Assembly: GCA_023438325.1 (NCBI GenBank)
Contig: JAEXRB010000117.1
Coordinates: 1 to 8,561 of the forward strand
DNA length: 8,561 nucleotides
Source of the DNA: Pseudomonadota bacterium
GTDB lineage: Bacteria; Pseudomonadota; Gammaproteobacteria; Xanthomonadales; Xanthomonadaceae
Direction: 5' to 3'
Below the pieces are notes generated by a model. That model ran no database searches and was not told where the DNA came from. It saw nothing but the letters and a program-made list of their open reading frames with translations. This document shows positions 7,701 through 8,561 of the stretch, one piece after another. Made by a program: the position numbers and the translations under genes. Numbering within the stretch: the first letter of the stretch is position 1; every line of letters begins with the position of its first letter.

Positions 7701-7954
7701 AGCGAGCGCGTACTGGTCAGTCCGGGGATGCCCGCCAGCGCGGTTTCAAGCGGATAGGTGATCTGGCGTTCGATCTGGCCCGGGGCGAGCGCGGGCGCAA
7801 TGGTGTTGATCTGCACCTGCCGGTTGGTGATGTCCGGCACCGCATCGACGGGCAGCCTGCCGAGCTGGAAGAGGCCGTACACAGCGATGACCGCCGCGGC
7901 GAAGACCACGGCCCATCGGAAGCGGACCGCTGTTTCGATAATGATCTTGAACAT
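4703..7954 (-). CDS. czcA: CzcA-like heavy-metal efflux RND transporter (HME type), inner-membrane pump
   Basis: This 1083-residue proton-driven RND antiporter is the pump of a tripartite CzcCBA-type complex that moves divalent cations through the periplasm and out of the cell. It begins with a membrane helix (about 14-31) and the conserved LPVDAVPDITNRQVQ. The second to sixth helices lie in about 371-530, the seventh near 583-603, and the last group in about 911-1070, with large periplasmic loops between. Helix 4 reads DFGILVDGAVIVIE, giving D425, D431 and E438, with the same spacing as the proton-relay residues D402, D408 and E415 of Cupriavidus CzcA. This marks the Zn/Co/Cd group (HME1) rather than the Cu/Ag CusA group. 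The cytoplasmic loop after helix 6 (about 531-560) is Pro-rich, then has H550, H554 and H558. The ATG has GAGGA six bases upstream and lies 9 bp after the adaptor stop. Length and motifs are intact. CnrA or NccA-like substrate range cannot be excluded. Confidence 0.88.
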   Translation of the reverse strand: MFKIIIETAVRFRWAVVFAAAVIAVYGLFQLGRLPVDAVPDITNRQVQINTIAPALAPGQIERQITYPLETALAGIPGLTSTRSLSRNGFSQVTAIFTDQTDIYFARQQVAERMREVQEDLPEGVTPMMSPVTTGLGEVLMWTVDYVPFDPANVSKPNEPGWQAEEVYLTPEGNRLATAQERATYLRTVQDWIIAPQMRSTAGLAGVDTIGGYVKEYAVRPNAERLAAYGIGLGELVQALERANVQAGAGIVQRAGEGLIVRADALAQTVGDLAQAPVANRDGLVIRVADVASVGIGQAPRLGAATRDGHEAVLGTALMIAGGNSRTVALAAAERLTEVNRSLPPGIVAEPVLDRSVLVNSTVRTVAKNLTEGALLVIVVLFLLLGNIRAAAITALVIPLSFLFAVIGMNRFGISGNLMSLGALDFGILVDGAVIVIEATLLMLGQKRAELGRALSAGERVGVAIRAARTMVRPAAFGQLIILLVFAPILTLEGVEGKTFQPMAATFMLALVGAFILSFTFVPAMAALFVRDPKPRPAPAAPPREKDNSHEGKHDGEHETRIIRFVRGKAEPVIRAAVMRPRRVLIGAVAMLAIGFAAFASLGREFMPTLDEGNLAMQALRVPSASLEQSLAMQLSLEKAITGEPEVETIFTRTGTAEAAIDPMPVNISDSVIVLKPKAEWPDRSVDKEALIGRLESIVDKQIGNAFEFSQPIELRFNELISGVRTDLAVMVYGDDFDVLQPVAERISVHLRGIDGAADVRVEQVSGLPTLTVRVDHAAAAQYGLSAADVSEALATGVGGTAAGQIFEGDRRFDVVVRFEEDARNDPAQLAALPVVAPDGTVVPLSSVARIAVSEGPNQISRNNGSRRIVVQANVRGRDLGGFVQEAQAAVADVSLPSGVYLDWGGQFENLQRAEARLALVIPIVFLMIGSLLYMALGSIREAALVFLCVPLALVGGVLALLVRGMPFSVTAAVGFIAVSGVATLNGLVLMQAIRERLEAGDAPLEAATTGAANRLRAVLTTALVAIVGFIPMAIAVGAGAEVQKPLATVVIGGLITATVLTLVVLPTFAARAIAHRPKRHAT

Positions 7955-7963
7955 GTCGGGTCC

Positions 7964-8561
7964 TCAGTGGCCGTGTTCGGCCTCGCCCTTGGCGAGTTCG
8001 GCTTTCAGCAGGAACGCGTTGCTGCCAGCGACGCGCTCGTCGCCCGACAGCCCGTTGAGGATCTCGACGCGGTCGCCTGCGCGGCGGCCTGCGAGCACAG
8101 GGGTTACGCGGAAGCCTTTTTCATCGGTCACGAACACAACCGAGCGACCTTCCACCGTCTGCACGGCATCGACCGGCACGGTCAGCGTGTCGTCCTGGCC
8201 TGCCGCCACCACGACACCGGACACCGGTGAACCCGCTGGCGGCAGCGTCCCGGATTCAGGGCGTGCACGGATGATCGCCATGCCGCCCTGTTCGCGTACG
8301 TCGGCGGCCACGCCGATCACGACGGCGCTGAAGCTCCCGGTGGCCCCGGTAACTTCGATGCGCGCATCAGGCGCGATCTGCGCGGCGAGCGCGGGCGGCG
8401 CGGAAAAGACCAGTTCGGTCTGCGCAGGATCGGACACGTTCGCCACGAGGTCACCCGCGGCGACGAAGCCGCCTGGCGTCACCTGCACCGCGCCGACGAT
8501 GCCGGCCACGGGAGTGGTGATGGTCACGCGGCCGCCTGCATCCGGTGAGCCGGCCGCGGCG
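7964..8561 (-). CDS. czcB: CzcB-like periplasmic adaptor (membrane fusion protein), C-terminal part; 5' end outside window
   Basis: The frame is open from the right edge to the TGA at 7966-7964, giving 198 visible residues. They begin inside a lipoyl-like half (TITTPVAGIVGAVQVTPGGFVAAGDLVANVSDP), continue into a beta-barrel domain (about TELVFSAPPALAAQIAPDARIEV to GTLPPAGSPVSGVV) and end in a membrane-proximal domain (LTVPVDAVQTVEGRSVVFVTDEKGFRVTPV..., GLSGDERVAGSNAFLLKAEL). This is the order of RND adaptors of the CzcB/CusB group, which link the inner-membrane pump to the outer-membrane channel. The tail EAEHGH adds two His close to the C-terminus. An internal GTG (8527) is not the start, because open, homologous-looking coding (AAAGSPDAGGR) continues upstream to the edge. 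Signal peptide, first lipoyl half and helical hairpin lie outside. It is the first visible gene of the operon and a czcC would be expected upstream. Confidence 0.85.
   Translation of the reverse strand, partial: AAAGSPDAGGRVTITTPVAGIVGAVQVTPGGFVAAGDLVANVSDPAQTELVFSAPPALAAQIAPDARIEVTGATGSFSAVVIGVAADVREQGGMAIIRARPESGTLPPAGSPVSGVVVAAGQDDTLTVPVDAVQTVEGRSVVFVTDEKGFRVTPVLAGRRAGDRVEILNGLSGDERVAGSNAFLLKAELAKGEAEHGH

Noticed and set aside
7025..8230. Plus-strand open frame of 401 codons across the czcA/czcB junction
   Set aside because: It spans two convincing genes on the other strand, including their junction and ribosome-binding site, and shows no domain.

Overview
This GC-rich window reads as part of a heavy-metal resistance island in a proteobacterium. 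The codon choice and gene content fit a gamma- or beta-proteobacterium such as a xanthomonad, pseudomonad or Cupriavidus-type host, but no taxonomic marker is present and that assignment is inference. The window has two parts: a mobile-element remnant on the left (about 136-1470) and a four-gene metal efflux operon on the right (1533 to beyond 8561), all on the minus strand.

Left part. Bases 1-87 are the last 28 codons of a plus-strand gene that looks like the winged-helix tail of an ArsR-type regulator. From about 136 a GGGG-starting, AT-richer segment resembles a Tn3-family terminal repeat. It is followed by a minus-strand gene for a KfrA_N/coiled-coil DNA-binding protein (194-1234) of the kind called TnpT in Tn4651-type transposons. 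Upstream of it lie 15-bp-spaced operator-like repeats and a near-perfect 33-bp inverted repeat with a 7-bp centre (1324-1356), which has the geometry of a tyrosine-recombinase core site. In Tn4651-type elements a divergent tnpS recombinase should start just beyond this site. None is present: 1357-1532 is non-coding, with an imperfect palindrome and a hairpin. The resolution module therefore looks truncated.

Right part. Read in transcription order (right to left) the operon is: czcB-like periplasmic adaptor (5' end outside the window), czcA-like RND pump of the heavy-metal exporter type (9 bp downstream), a short CDF-family cation transporter lacking the cytoplasmic domain (start overlapping the czcA stop by 4 bp), and, 93 bp further, a P1B-4 type metal ATPase resembling CzcP. 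Together they would form a two-step route for divalent cations such as Zn, Cd and Co. The ATPase and CDF protein would move cytosolic metal to the periplasm, and the CzcCBA-type complex would carry it across the outer membrane. An outer-membrane czcC would be expected just beyond the right edge.

I found no RNA genes, CRISPR array or complete insertion sequence. The most unusual points are the orphan TnpT plus core site without TnpS, the CDF protein with one metal ligand replaced by Phe, and an ATPase whose two HMA-like domains lack CXXC but are followed by a His-rich linker.
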